Positions 11,779 to 23,619 of a stretch of 64,000 nucleotides of DNA are shown here, piece by piece (within the stretch, counting starts at the first letter, position 1; the number at the start of each line of letters is the position of its first letter). The stretch lies in assembly GCA_033064195.1 (NCBI GenBank), contig JARBJD010000013.1, forward strand, positions 310,001-374,000. Reading direction: 5' to 3'. This DNA comes from Blattamonas nauphoetae (lineage: Eukaryota; Preaxostyla; Oxymonadida). The notes below the pieces were generated by a model. The model worked only from the letters and a program-made list of their open reading frames with translations. It was not told the DNA's origin and did no database searches. A program made the position numbers and the translations under genes.

Positions 11779-12533
11779 TTCCGCCTTCACTCCACTCATC
11801 TCTCGAGCACTCACTATTCTCAACTCGACTGTTTCACTCATTCGGGCCCAGCTGACACCTCCCGTCATCTCAGCATCGCCAAATGTCGAAATATCCTTTC
11901 CAAAAGTTCGATTCCCATTTCGTTTCATTTTTGTGTTGAGATCTTGATCAACCCTCTTTTCTTGTTCATTTCATGAGATTAAGCGTTCTCCAGAACAGAT
12001 TCCTATGAAATAATATGAAATAACGGCAAAATAACGATGCAATTTCGAATATATCCGAATTCTGGGTCCCAGATCCAGGGTGTGGGTTAATCCGGAGTTG
12101 CGGGTTAAATCGACTACGTTCAACAGACTATTATTGCAATATATTAGAGAAATAACATTCTTTCATTGTTTTGAAGTGTTTGTTAAAAAACTAGAAAAAA
12201 GTGATTGTTCATAAACGCGAACAAGGGTGCCCGTAAACTTTTGTCCATGGCTGCATTGTATCAGGAAACATGAACAGCACAGGAGATTATTGACACCATG
12301 AAGTGAACAAATCAAGAAAAACTCAATCATACGGAACAGAATTAATACTCCCATTCACAGACCCAATTTTCTTCTTTTTCTTCTTTCCCCCTTTCTTCTT
12401 CTTGAACGACATCTAAGTGTGCAGAATCATCGAATCCCCGTCCAGAGCCGTTCCGCTCGCGCCCTGTGTCACAGACACGGTGAGCGCTGCAGCCACCTGA
12501 GCACTCTGGAACGAGAGGGGAGTGCTGTTCGGA

Positions 12534-15460
12534 GGGTAGGTCTAGGCTCAGATCTGGAAAAGTCTAGACGCAGATCTGCAGATCGGTCTAGGCGCAGATC
12601 TGAAAGTCTACACGCAGATCTCTTTTGTTTCGTTGATACAACACCTTATAGAACCTTTTGAGAAGAATAAATGATGTGAAATGATGAAATAATAGATTAG
12701 GGTCAAAAGAAGAGAGGTATTGATGAAACGGGATTCTGGTCGAGTTGAAGAATGGAAAAAGGGGTATGATCACGACGAGAAATGTGACTGACTCAAAAGT
12801 CTGGGGAGATGAAATGTGTGGATCGTCTTCACAGTTCCGACAGGCTGATATCTCCTCTTTCCGCTTCGTTAGACCTTGTCGTTTGATCATCGTGCATCTC
12901 CGTCCGTTTTGGGGCAGCGGCCACTGGCTTGTCGAACCCCACCCGCTGAGCAATAGTGTTGAGGATGTGCAGCTCCGGTTCGATGTCGCTTTTCTTCGTG
13001 TCTTTCTGGTGTTCTCACATACCTTACGAGAATGTAGGAGAGATCATCAAATGCTGCGACGGAGTGGAAGGCGACGAGGCCAGCTGACGACGGGAAAGAG
13101 TGAGGAGAGAAGAGAATGACATACCCACAACTCGACGTTCTTGATTGCTCTGGCTATGGCGAGGAGGAGAATGGGCTTCTTATGTTCGAGTGCTTGTAAA
13201 AACTGACGAAGGCAATGAAAAAGGCAAAAAAAACCTCTGTTGACTGCGGCAAGTGCATACTTTGAGACTCTCTGCTTATCGTCGTGTCTACATTCATAAA
13301 CGAATGCTCAACATCAAAGATTTTGAGTCGAGCGTCTACAATTAATAAGGACTTCAAAACCTGCCCTGCTCCTTTTTCCCCTCCAAGACAAGTCGGTGAT
13401 CGTAATGATGGGAGTGGGATGGGTGAGCTGGATGGAGATGATGGTTCGAAGCCAAAGTTGAAAACGATCTGCCAATGTGAAGTCAATTCAGAAGAAAAAG
13501 AGCGGCGCTGTTGTCCACGCGGTGTATAAATGTGGAGAAATGTCTTCCTCTTCAGAATCGGACAGATCCAACGAAGGAGACGCAGAATGAGTTTCAACGT
13601 TTTGGTGTCCGACGACGGTGATGAATTGAAAGGGAAATAAGGAATACGCGATGAGACTATCGGCCCAGATAGTGCGTGAGGTGACAGATCACAATTTTGA
13701 AGGCCGTTGTCATGTGGGGGCATCATGAGAGGATCGTTGATGGCGTCTTTCAAATGGGAGATATTTGGGAGAGATGACGAAATAAAGGGTGATTAAGGTG
13801 ATGTGTGACAACCTGGGTAGGGATGTGTTGTGAATATTGGAAGCGGTGGCGAGTTTGGTCTTCCATGTGATGGAGTGTGTGGGAAAATCGAAAATTGTGA
13901 GCTGAATACGACTTGCTTTGTCTCAAAAAATGAATTAGAAGCCACTAAAGCATCTGCAGGCTGTGTGGAGCGAACTACGGCCTTGAAATCTGTCCAATTC
14001 GAGAGATATGCCTTTGCGATCAATGAAGAATCTGGTGGAGTTGTTTGTTCTCTCCAAAAAGTCTGTATGCGATAGGAACTAGAAATCTCGTCGTGTGAAC
14101 GAAAGCTTGGAGATCTGATCGGTTTTGCGCTCGATTGAGTGATTGGTGAGTCATTCAGATCTGATCCGGACCAAGACAGCCGAACAGAAAGAGATGCGAT
14201 TGTTGAAAGCATCTTGAGATCGTCTGGATTCTCCTTTCCAAACAGACCAGTCAAAGGCTGCCCAGAGCGACAGACAGTTCGTCAATTTTCGTGTTGGAAC
14301 GAGAGAGGAGGAAATCTGTGTTTGCAGCGATAGTTGGCTATTTTGTGGAGAGAATCATCGCTGATATTAGCAGGGACACACAGGAGCATTCGGTACGTAT
14401 CACAAAGGCCATATCGAAGATTCTCTTTGGTCAGTTGTCATTGGTTGTTGCGAGATGCGAATATAGACATCTTTGTGTATTCTTCGAGCAAATTAAAATG
14501 CCCCCAACTCTCACGTGAAATTTGCAGTGTGTCTTTTCCTAATTGCGAAGGTGGTGTTCGGTGTTGGAACGCGAAGACTGTGTTGATCGATGTGATGGGG
14601 ACAAATAGAGAAAGAATGGTATTCATCTGCCGTAAAAATGAGGATAGTCCCCACTTGAGACGAAGCGAGATGAATGAGGGAGTTTTCTGGTCATCGAAGG
14701 CTCCAATGGACGGAAATGGGATCGAGAGTTTCCGGACCTATGAAGACATTAGACGAGGGGATGATTAGAACAGGTGTAAGTCAATTTTTGAGGAGAATGA
14801 ATCGAGATCGAGAAGGAGGTGATCTCCTTCAAGCAAACAGCGATTTTCACACATTTTTGTCCTTGGATACTGTCCAAGAGGGAAGAAATACCAAACTGAA
14901 GATTTATGAAGGAAGAGAAGAATGAGAATGAAGAGTTGGTACTTGTGTAAAGTGTTAGTGAGAAGATATCGATGAAGAACCAACAAAAAATGATGAAAAC
15001 TCGGAAAACCAAACCGATATGTCGTTAAGATCAGCTGACACGGAATGAAAGGCAAATCAATGTACACATCCTCGTAGACGGAGTGCTCAAAGACAAACTC
15101 ACCATCCAGCCGTGGGAACGGTCATTCTGAAAATGAACAAGGAATATGATTGAAAGAACAAACACTCGCTGGTGAACATTCAGCTAGGTGCAGATATACG
15201 TTATGTCGAGGAGTAGACTTGATCAACCCAGGATCGGTCCGACTCGTTGAACATTGAACTAAAAAACACTGAAAAGTGATCTTAAACCAAAAAAAAACAG
15301 GAAATGATGTCGATACTGAGGTGTTGGAAGAATAAAATGAGGTGTTTAATGGAAAATAAGGAGAGAAACGTCGGATCTGCGTGTAGACCTGGAGATCTGC
15401 GCCTAGACCGATCTGCAGATCTGCGTCTAGACTTTTTCGGATCTGAGTCTAGACCTACCC
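12534..15460. mobile_element. 2.9-kb Mutator-like DNA transposon (MULE) with 9-bp target duplication
   Basis: Inverted ends of about 90 bp start GGGTAGGTCTAG at 12534 and, inverted, GGGTAGGTCTAG at 15460, and share CAGATCTGCAGATCGGTCTA and further repeats of AGATCTG/TCTAGAC. The host site CTGTTCGGA is duplicated at 12525-12533 and 15461-15469. Long inverted ends with a 9-bp duplication are the hallmark of Mutator-like elements. No MULE transposase motif was recognised inside; instead there are intron-bearing coding stretches of unknown identity (12829-13473 minus, and less certain ones on both strands to 15.13 kb). It may be a non-autonomous element carrying captured host sequence (Pack-MULE type). 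It interrupts the cytoplasmic tail of a surface protein. Confidence 0.8.
12829..13473 (-). CDS. Spliced coding segment of unknown identity carried inside the Mutator-like element
   Basis: The minus strand can be read as one coherent protein through short introns: ADRFQLWLRTIISIQLTHP, TDLSWRGKRSRA, then FVYECRHDDKQRVSKYALAA, VNRALEHKKPILLLAIARAI, GLVAFHSVAAFDDLSYIL, DIEPELHILNTIAQRVGF and an acidic/basic tail ending ERGDISLSEL-TGA (12831-12829). Proposed introns are 13234-13193 (42 nt, phase 1), 13120-13084 (37 nt, phase 1) and 13022-12989 (34 nt, GTATGT, phase 2), plus one near 13.33 kb. The part upstream (SLDLSDSEEEDISPHLYTAW, about 13.55 kb) is in frame but interrupted by a TGA. I do not recognise the family. 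Its place between transposon ends suggests capture of a host gene or an element-borne gene. Confidence 0.45.
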
Positions 15461-15860
15461 CTGTTCGGAAGGAGCTTCTGCTTCTCGCCCTGACTCGGCC
15501 GATGCAGCAACGCCAGCCACTTCTTCTGCGCTCGCTCGTCCCTCCTGCGCCGACACACCGCACACACCACAACACCCGCCACAACCCCACCCACCACCAG
15601 CACTCCACACACACTTCCCACAATCCCAACAATCAGAAGCGTCCTCTTGGGCTTGGCAGCCTGCACAACAAGCGACTCGGTTCCGACAAACGTGGACATG
15701 CCGGCCACTCCATCCACAAACTGCAGACGCACACACCATTCGTTCGTGGAGTTTGTGGTGTTGGCGGAGACGGCGATGTGGATGGAGGTGGAGTTGAGAT
15801 CTTGATATAGTCAATGTCGGTGTGGGATTCATGAATTAAAATCAACTATTGATCATCTTA

Positions 15861-18800
15861 CACAAACCGAAGCTCCCACTCCATTGAGATAAGGTCCATG
15901 AAGTGGCCCACAGGTCCTGAGGGACAAATGGTAATTCAACAATAATAATGATCCAATTTAATTACATTTATAAGCAATATCACTTCTTTTTCTTCAATCA
16001 GGGCGTACCAATGATCGAAGAAACTGCCGCTTGCGCGACGGGAATGGGAGCAAAGGCAACAGGGGCCGGGCAAATCAGGATGACAGGTTGGGAAACTCGT
16101 GGGAGCTTCGGTTTGTGTAAGAGGAGCTCTCTTACCAGTCGCTCCTCACAAACCTTAGCTCCCACTCCATTGAGAGTTGAACAGAACAGCGATTACTATC
16201 GAACGAACAGACGAAACAGAGAGTTGAATAAAATGAAAAGGCATATCTGTTGAGTGAATCACCCATCGATGTGGAACATGATGACTGCATTGTTGGACCG
16301 TGACTCCACGATCCGTGGCTGTCATCGTGATTTGGTGTGGTCCCTCCTGATTCAGTGACGGATCTGACAGTGTACAACCAAATACGACTTGGCTGACGAG
16401 GCTGGACCACTCACTTACAGTTCGAACGGTGTGGCAGTATCAATCGAGACAGGGAAAGCTGTGTCGACTGCCAATATGTGAGTCTTTGTTGATGGTTCCA
16501 GTCAAGGCACGCGTGAAGATCGTGACATGCATGACCTATCTCGTCCCAGACAATCGGAAAGTGTATTCTTCTCAGTCTACCGCTGATTGAGGACATTCGT
16601 GAGGAACTGGGAGAGATAATGCAGATATTCGATCATCGACGTGATGATGTTGTCATCTTCCGATGGCTGCTGGTGGAATAGAAGCTGCGTTTCGAGGTCG
16701 TGACCTTCACGAAGTTGTCGGACGAACTGCATTCCAATTACGAGTGGAAGGATCTCAAGCGAGAGATCATCCCACTTTGTTGCACTGAGTTTGTTTTCGA
16801 GAAGTTTCTGGATGAGCTGACGAGAGTTCTCCTGCGGTATTCCCCTCGTCTTGTTCGTGGATGACACAACATTCGAATAGTAAGTTGACGAGAACTGAAA
16901 ACCAGCCATCGAACAGCAAGTGTCGTGCGAAGAGAGGATATGTGGCGGTTGAGCGGCTTTGTGCCCTTTCGCTGACATGAGTTGGATCACGACCATCTGA
17001 AACACTGAATGGTGACCGATGAGGTCGTGTGCATCTACCACGTTCAATATTCGTCCATGGATACCCATGATACTTTGGATGCGGAGATATAATGACTGGT
17101 TCGTCGATGAATGAGCTTCGCTCGTTTCCAGATTCAGCCACGTTCGTCTTGTGCTGTGGAGTGGCAGAAGCGCGCCAAAGCGACACGCGGTTGATTGCTT
17201 GGCGGGAACGGCTGTCGATTAAGTGAGAACCTCGAGATTAGGAAATGGAGAGTCTGTCGTCTGCTGAGGACGATCTGAACGAGAATATCGAGAGAGAGAA
17301 GATATGGGATGAATGTGGTCATCGCCAAGGGGCGACGCTGGATAAACTCATCATGGGCTGGGATACGATCAACACTGTTGATTGAGATGGTGTGGACGTG
17401 TGAGAGAGAAGAGATGCCGATCTGAAGAAAGATCTAAATCCACAATCACTGAGTGGTTGCTTCTTGTTTGAACTCCGATCTCTTCAACGCTATTGTCTTG
17501 TTCATTATCATGCGCTGAAGGGGGACCGAGTCTCGATGCTTGTTTCCGTAAATAGACGATTGTCTGGAGTCCCGTCACCTGGCGAATCTCTGCTGACCTT
17601 CATGCTTCCAGAACGTTTCGCTCAATGATTTCTAGAATAAACCATCGAGTTTAGTTCGACTCGAGATGTGGTGGAAGGCTTCATCGAATGCAAGCTTGTA
17701 TCCCTTCCAGTTGAAACGATTCTGCAGCTGTGAGAGTGAGGAAGGATCTCTTATACTTCCAGTCGCACCTTCATCAACGACTTCGACTCGGAGCTTCTCA
17801 ATCTTCATTCCTGGTACCTGTTCGTGGACCATTCCATCCGGAAAATCCTTGATGTTCACTCGCCTAAATCCAAGTTCTCGCCCGAGGAGAACGGTTAGAG
17901 GATGAACGGAAGAGAAGTTTTGTGTCATTACTTCGCCTATATTCGGCGCAATCCTGGATGGAGTTGAATTAGGGGAAGGGAGGAGATGACTGGATGGAGT
18001 CTGGTCTTGTGAATGTATTTGAAGAGCATAAAGATGGAGTTGCTGCTCGTCGTTCTGCTTGCCAAACGTTGGAATAGAGCTGGCCGGGATGGTGGAACGA
18101 TTCAACGCGCTGAAGAGAGAGCTTCCAAATGATGATGAGAAGTTTGTCGACTTTCTCTTCCACGTTGAACAGAGAAAGGGCCATTCGTAATTCTGGATTC
18201 GCTTCATTCGCTCTTCCAATTCCAACGGCTTCGCAGACACCAACGACTCCCCATCCCCATTGTTGGTCTTCACTGCTTCGACCTGGCTGAGTGATGACGT
18301 AAACTTTGATGACGATACTGTGAACCTGAGATATTCTTGATGCGGAGGTTGTACTGTTCCCTCCTCTTCTTCGATTCATTCTGCTCCGAATCTCGCACGA
18401 TTGAACCGCCTCTTGACAACGGAGAGATTCCAACGACTTCTGACTCACTCCACCGAATGTGTCTCCCTGTTCAGCGACAGTGAGTGGATTGGATTCTATC
18501 ATCCTCTCGGAATTCACGCTCCTTCCGACGATTAACATTGTTCTTCTGCGTCATGTTCCCCAAGAACGTTCCCGGACGAGAGTAGGATAGAGGGAACATG
18601 TGATTCTGCGGGTTGAATAGTTTCAAGACTGTTGGAAGGCGGATGGGTTGAAGGGGACATCCAAACTCCACTCGGTTTCTGTGCGGTGGTTAGGAGGCAG
18701 AAAAGCTGGTCTGAACTGTAATGTGGGGAGTGGAAACAACTTTATGAGCGCTACAGAGCTACTTGTGTTTGGGGAGAGGGTGATGAGGTGGTGGTTAGGA

Positions 18801-20424
18801 GATGGGCATGTTGATCTGTGAATACGCTGTGGACAATGCGAATCGGGTTATCCGTCGCGAATTGGTTCTATTCTTGTAGAACTGCATCAGTTTGATGTTC
18901 TTCCCTCTTAGCTCATCATCGAGTCCACTTCGATGTACTAAAACAAGCGTCAGTCGTATTCGCCTTGGTTAGGGATATTCCTGTCTCAAATCCTTCCCGA
19001 CAGGATTTGTGGTTGCTTACCCCACATCTATCATAAACAAACCGGGTCTGGTCGTCTGCGGAAATATATTCTATTCTTGTAGAACTGTTAGGATGTGCTC
19101 TCCCAGACGTCTGTGTCGTCGATTTTATGCTGCTGAATACGTATTCGACGTTGCCCATCACTTTGTAACCCTGTTCGTCAACGTCAAAACCACCCTCATC
19201 CGAATGTGGACGGTGTTCAGAGGATGAAGACAATTAACTCCTTCCTCGCCTGGTCGATCCCAATTTCGGTGGTGTTCACCACTTCTATTTGATGATTCCA
19301 CGGTTAAGTTCCTGAGTCACACCGAGTGTAATGATTCTTATCGATGAAATACTTGGCAAAACTTGTACTGTCAACTGGGCTAGAGATACGATGTACGGAC
19401 CGCCTTTATGAAGACAGGACGATTCTTGACTAATCCTTGACATATGATGATACTTGGGTTCCACATGACGAGGTTGCACTCATGTACATCGGACAAGGAG
19501 TTGGGCGACTCAGGGAACTCCTTCAGGGTGTAGTGATGTCATGAACGTTACCGGAAGATGTGCAACTGCCTCGAATATCTCCCAGAATGAGCCTCTGCCC
19601 CACAAGACTGATGAGATCTGAGAGACGGGTGGAAAAGGCTTGATGTCACTTCGACATGGAAAAATGTCCTGCTTCGAATCTCTTGAGTCTGTCGGCTGTC
19701 ATCTCAACTGAGAAAGGCGCTGAGTGATGTATCTATGGTGAGCCGGACCTGTAAGACGTCACAGTTCTCGTCATTCGCAACAACAGCTGTGAGAGTTCAA
19801 TTCAAGGGTACCGCCCGCTTATTTCCGCATTCGGATGTTATCAACCGATCAGCCATGAATTCTAGAATAACTCCCCGCGATGTGAGGGTTCCCACAGAGA
19901 GTTACCTTCATCTTGATGGTGGAGATATTTCGGTGAAATATGGTATATCTTCGCTTCTGTTAACTTTGTTGCATTTCTTCTTCCATTGAATAGTGTCGTA
20001 TGCAGATGCACTATGCCTGTAATCACTTGAGGAAGATGAACTTGATGATTCTTTCTCCGACATTGTGAGCACTGTTTCGTGCTTTCTAGTGACTGTTTCC
20101 ATTTTCGGTGAAGTCTGATATGTTGATTGCGTACTGGATTATTGAGTGGTGTGCGAGACGGATGTCATAAAACGATTCGGAGCCAAGGTAGAGTCGACTG
20201 AATCACTGTCACCGAAAATCTTGAATTCTTGAATAATAACTTGCACGATGCCAAAAGGCATGTGATTAGGGATCATTCGTTGGTGTTCAATGCGTGGCAT
20301 GAACCAAAAACCAGGGATAGTTGGATCAATTTGTTTTGAAAGGACCTGTGGGCCACTTCATGGACCTTATCTCAATGGAGTGGGAGCTAAGGTTTGTGAG
20401 GAGCGACTGGTAAGAGAGCTCCTC
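15861..20424. mobile_element. 4.3-4.6 kb island bounded by inverted repeats (unclassified element)
   Basis: Outer copies 15861-15918 and 20341-20398 are inverted and agree at 56 of 58 positions (CACAAACC...AGCTCCCACTCC...GGCCCACAGGTCCT). An inner copy at 16121-16174 is an exact inverse of 20371-20424, extending the right end to GAGGAGCTCTCTTACCAGTC. At 16099-16122 an inverted piece of the left end abuts it. So two elements of one family, or one element with a rearranged left end, are present. No target duplication could be fixed. The right end lies about 200 bp before copy 3 of the large helical family; the left end abuts the broken surface gene. Confidence 0.6.
16577..20102 (-). other. Minus-strand coding-like pieces inside the inverted-repeat island
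   Basis: Several minus-strand stretches read like protein but in changing frames: 20102-19908 (starts METVTRKHETVLTMSEKE, Ser-rich, then YDTIQWKKKCNK), about 19400-19290 (QVLPSISSIRIITLGVTQ), 19233-19020 (DVDEQGYKVMGNVEYVFSSI), 18270-17970 (MALSLFNVEEKVDKLLIII), 17900-17640 (GFRRVNIKDFPDGMVHEQV, RFNWKGYKLAFDEAFHHI) and 16860-16580 (ENSRQLIQKLLENKLSATKW, LSLEILPLVIGMQFVRQL). They could be exons of one gene with short introns or a decayed gene; I could not find a consistent splicing path. No transposase motif is recognised and no function is proposed. Confidence 0.35.
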
Positions 20425-20464
20425 AAAGAGAACATTACGGATTGTGCCTTTCGGTTGTGACAGC

Positions 20465-20627
20465 TTCTTCCTTTGTTCTCAAATTTTCGTGATTACCATA
20501 TCATCACACTGCCTTATGACACCTCTTCTTGCGGTTTTCTAGAGACACTCTGGCGTCACTCTAGTGATCGTGTGAATAAGTGTGATGCGAATGGACATGT
20601 TGGACTTCTTGGGCAGATCCATCTGTC
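20465..20627 (+). promoter_or_regulatory. Conserved 5' flank of large-family copy 3
   Basis: This is the counterpart of 3735-3897: TTTTCGTGATTACCATATCA, CGGTTTTCTAGAGA, GGCGTCACTC and GGACTTCTTGGGCAGATCCATC precede the ATG at the same distances. The matching block begins only ~40 bp after the right inverted repeat of the neighbouring element, so the element sits at the upstream edge of the copy's likely promoter. Confidence 0.45.
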
Positions 20628-23366
20628 ATGCCTCCCAAGCATAAATTAGGGAGAAAGCACAGCAAAACACAATCAGATACTCGGACACAAAGTGCTCTAT
20701 CTTCGATTTCGGAAGCACAGATCGTTGATTCAACAATTCAGAACACCATTGAAAACGACAACGAATCCTCGCTTGATCTACATTCAATCTCATCCGCAAC
20801 TGATGTAGTCACAATTACTGTCAATGATCGGCACTATGTTCGTGTTTCAAAGCGAATTCTGCCGAACGAACTGAAACAAAAGCGAATCAGTGTCGAACCA
20901 ATGTTGGAACAAGCACATCTGGAGGGCGACGAGATCAGTCTTCCCACCTCCACCACCTCAGATTGGCGATTGGTCTTGCAGGATTCAATCACGTTGGATG
21001 ATTTGCAGCAAGGGTGTCTCTCGCTTTTCGACCAAGTCAACTCCAAAATGAACCTGGCATCAATCGAAGTTTTTCATGCCGTCAACTTCCTGGAATACAC
21101 AACCATACACATCAAATATCGCGAATATCCCCACCAACATCTCCTTGAAACCATATTCTCTGAAGAGGTCCAATGCCAAACAAAACTGACTTCTGCTCTC
21201 ATCAAACTGGTTTGTCATCCATCTGACAAGCTCCGAACCGCCGCTCTCTCCTTTTTCGACGTTGGCATATCGAGGTCATCACCTAACTTCACCCTCGCAA
21301 TGGCATACACAGGCATGTTGCCTGAACTCTTCGAAAGCCTGAAACCCCACGAAATACCAATTAATGGAACAACAATCGAATTCCACCGCCACATCACATC
21401 GATTGTGGACAAATTCTTCGACTGTCCGCCGTACTCCTTCGGTCACGAAACAATCTCAACAAAACACGTTGATCTCATTTTCAAACCATTCTGCAACTAT
21501 TTGCGGCATCTCATCGCTTCTCCAGCTTGTCCTCCTGATTATCCCTCTGGAATCTCGCTCTTGTCGAAGATGGAGACTTATGACAACAACATCACTTATT
21601 TTCCATATGGTTCATGCCAATGTAACCTTGAGCCCATTTTCGATGAGCTATGAAAGACTATGACCGAAGAACTTGCCTCATTGTTGGATAATGACACAAA
21701 ACGGGAAACACTGCACCAGCTTCTCTTTGGTGAACGGAAAAGGACGAATGAACTCGGCTGGGTGGAGACATTTGCGAGTATTCTTGTTCGGCTGAGCGAG
21801 GGAAGACACTTGTCCGATTTAAGTGTCGAAGTGTTTCTGTTATTCATGTCCAATCGTCCGGGTGGTGTGAAAGCAGTGCTCCAGCGAGATGGAACATCCT
21901 CACTCGAAGTGGATGGCAAAGTCCAAGCGACGTTGGAACTTCCCACATCGTTCATCAGCGCTCTCATCCCCACTCGACCACACTACGCCGCTGAAATTCT
22001 CATGCGCTTTCATCGATTATTCTGTATGATCGATCCTTCGACTCTCCTGATGGACTTACAAATTGGCTGGTTCGCCAAATTGTTCGATGCGATCACTCCT
22101 TCGAAGTTGCCATTCACAACTGAATTCCTCCCTCTCCACACAGAACTCATCAGCGTGATGCAGGACTATCTCGACAAAATCCGAAAATTTGCACAATCAA
22201 AAGAGCATGACCAAATTCGAAGCGAGTTGGACGAAATCTGTCAATCATTCCACCAAAAGACGAGAGATTACATTGTCCTTCTCTCACTCCATCCATTCAT
22301 CTTGATAACACAATACTGTCCCAACCCCATCCTTGACTTCTTCACAGATTTCTTTGGACCAGACTTTGAAAACAGTGTGACGAAACCGTTTCGAGAGAAA
22401 TTGAGGAATGAGATGGATGAATCTGCCCTCTTGTCGTCAACTCCGCCCTTCATCCTCACATCTGAACTTGCCTGTCATGTCACCGACGACGAGATCATGA
22501 ATGTTGTGGACAGAATTGTTGCTCTGATCGAAACCGACTCTCCCATCGACGACGATACCATCCTTCGGATCTGCGCGTTCCACACGAACCAACTCGAATA
22601 TGTGTATCTTCCGGAATTGTTCAGAAAAGCTGGGAGATCAACCGAACAATACTTCCACGCACTCAACTCACTCCTCTCTCTCCCCTTCGACTATTTCCAA
22701 CTTCGTCCCATCAACTGTCTCCTCTGGCCGAAGCCAAAGACACTTCAGCCAACATTCGACGAGTGGGACGATGTGGATCTGGCGACAGTTGGTGTTGTGA
22801 TGCCAACCATCCACGAGAACAGTGTCTCGTTCCACTCAGCCTCATCCCAACTCCTCAAATATGCCATTGACATCGTACCTCAAATATCTCACTGTGCCGC
22901 TCGACTGACTCTCTCGCAACTCGAACGGTTGATGACTCCATCCATCAACATGATCACCACCTATAACCTCCACCACGAAACACTACTTTATGAAGGAAGT
23001 ATGAAACGTGGGGCTGTGTTCATCACACTTGGCAGATTGTGTGAACAGCCAGTGATTGCTCAATGTCTCAGCAGGACTGGATTCTACGCTCGCATTATCG
23101 ATGGATTGTTGGATGACAACTCTCTCTTTAGTTTCGAGAACATCATCGATCTCTTCCTCCGTCAAGCGCGCTATTCTGGCGATGAAAGAGCAAAAAAGAA
23201 GATCCTTCGACGAAAAAATCGATTCTTTCTGGAGGAAGGCTGGCAGGATGTTCTGGCCGTCATCTTCTTCACAAATTCACTTCCTGGCCTTGTCCCCTAT
23301 CGCAAGAAACGTGCCAAGGAAATGATGCAATTCCATGGAGCGAATTTGAACAATCGACTCCTTTAG
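20628..23366 (+). pseudogene. Large helical-repeat protein, copy 3, with one in-frame TGA
   Basis: The frame starts MPPKHKLGRKHSKTQSDTRT and would give 912 residues ending at TAG (23364). Codon 342 is TGA (21651-21653) where paralogs have Arg (ELRKN/ELRKT becomes EL-stop-KT), so the product would be cut at 341 residues. The second half (ATG at 21660 onwards, 568 residues) is fully open and conserved: EELASLLDNDTKRETLHQLL, LPELFRKAGRSTEQYFHAL, FDEWDDVDLATVGVV and FLEEGWQDVLAVIFF. The lesion is at a different place from those in copies 2 and 4. Both halves remain open, so either a recent nonsense change or expression as two polypeptides is possible. The conserved 3' element is at 23431. Confidence 0.75.
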
Positions 23367-23619
23367 GATGATGATTCTGATGCTGGTCACTCCGTCGCTT
23401 TTATTTTCGTCGCTAACATACTGATTGAATTCATTGTTCACATCATTTCATTGAGAATACTCATCTCGGTAGTAATCATCAAATTCAACATGGGTTAATA
23501 ATGATTCCATTGAACTCCCTCTTGCGGTCTGTCGTTCTTTTCTATTCATTGCGTGTACTCCATGAGATTGTGGTTCGATCATTGAAAAGACGCTCAGTCG
23601 AAACGCAAACTCCTCCAAG

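Larger units (their letters stand above)
8561..12253. mobile_element. 3.7-kb element with 128-bp identical inverted ends (Tc1/mariner-like termini)
   Basis: Bases 8568-8695 and 12119-12246 are inverted copies in which I see no difference over 128 bp. The termini read GGACAAAAGTTTACGGGCAC, preceded by CAGTCAC on the left and CAGCCAT on the right, a pattern that resembles Tc1/mariner ends; TA dinucleotides lie 11-12 nt further out on both sides, but a clean duplication cannot be proven. Inside lie a nested palindrome (8713-9297), AT-rich sequence without genes (9.3-10.0 kb), decayed coding sequence (10.05-11.3 kb) and a minisatellite. No transposase was recognised. The left end cuts surface fragment B. 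Near-identity of the ends suggests recent movement. Confidence 0.65.
12413..15810 (-). pseudogene. Membrane-anchoring C-terminal end of a surface-protein gene, split by a Mutator-like element
   Basis: Reading minus from 15810: a Thr/Asn/Ser-rich extracellular part with N-glycosylation sequons (NSTSIHIAVSANTTNSTNEW), then LVVQAAKPKR, a single hydrophobic helix (TLLIVGIVGSVCGVLVVG and onward), and a basic stop-transfer CRRRRDERAQKK, a standard type I anchor. The frame reaches KQKLLPN at 15461, is broken by the 2,927-bp element, and resumes in the same phase at 12524 (STPLSFQSAQVAAALTVSV) to a TAG at 12415-12413, giving a short tail rather than a kinase lobe. An in-frame TGA at 15813-15811 marks the upstream limit of the exon or fragment; TATATCAAG just after it could be a 3' splice site. 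The rest of the gene is missing upstream, where the 15.86-kb inverted repeat begins. Confidence 0.7.

Noticed and set aside
11463-11947. Overlapping Pro/Ser-rich and Gly/Arg-rich proteins on both strands
   Set aside because: They are produced by the 28-bp minisatellite in rotating frames.
13793-15129. A plus-strand gene in the Mutator-like element (for example VHILVDGVLKDKLTIQPWER near 15.1 kb)
   Set aside because: Pieces look protein-like on both strands, but no consistent splicing path was found on either, so only the 12829-13473 stretch is listed.
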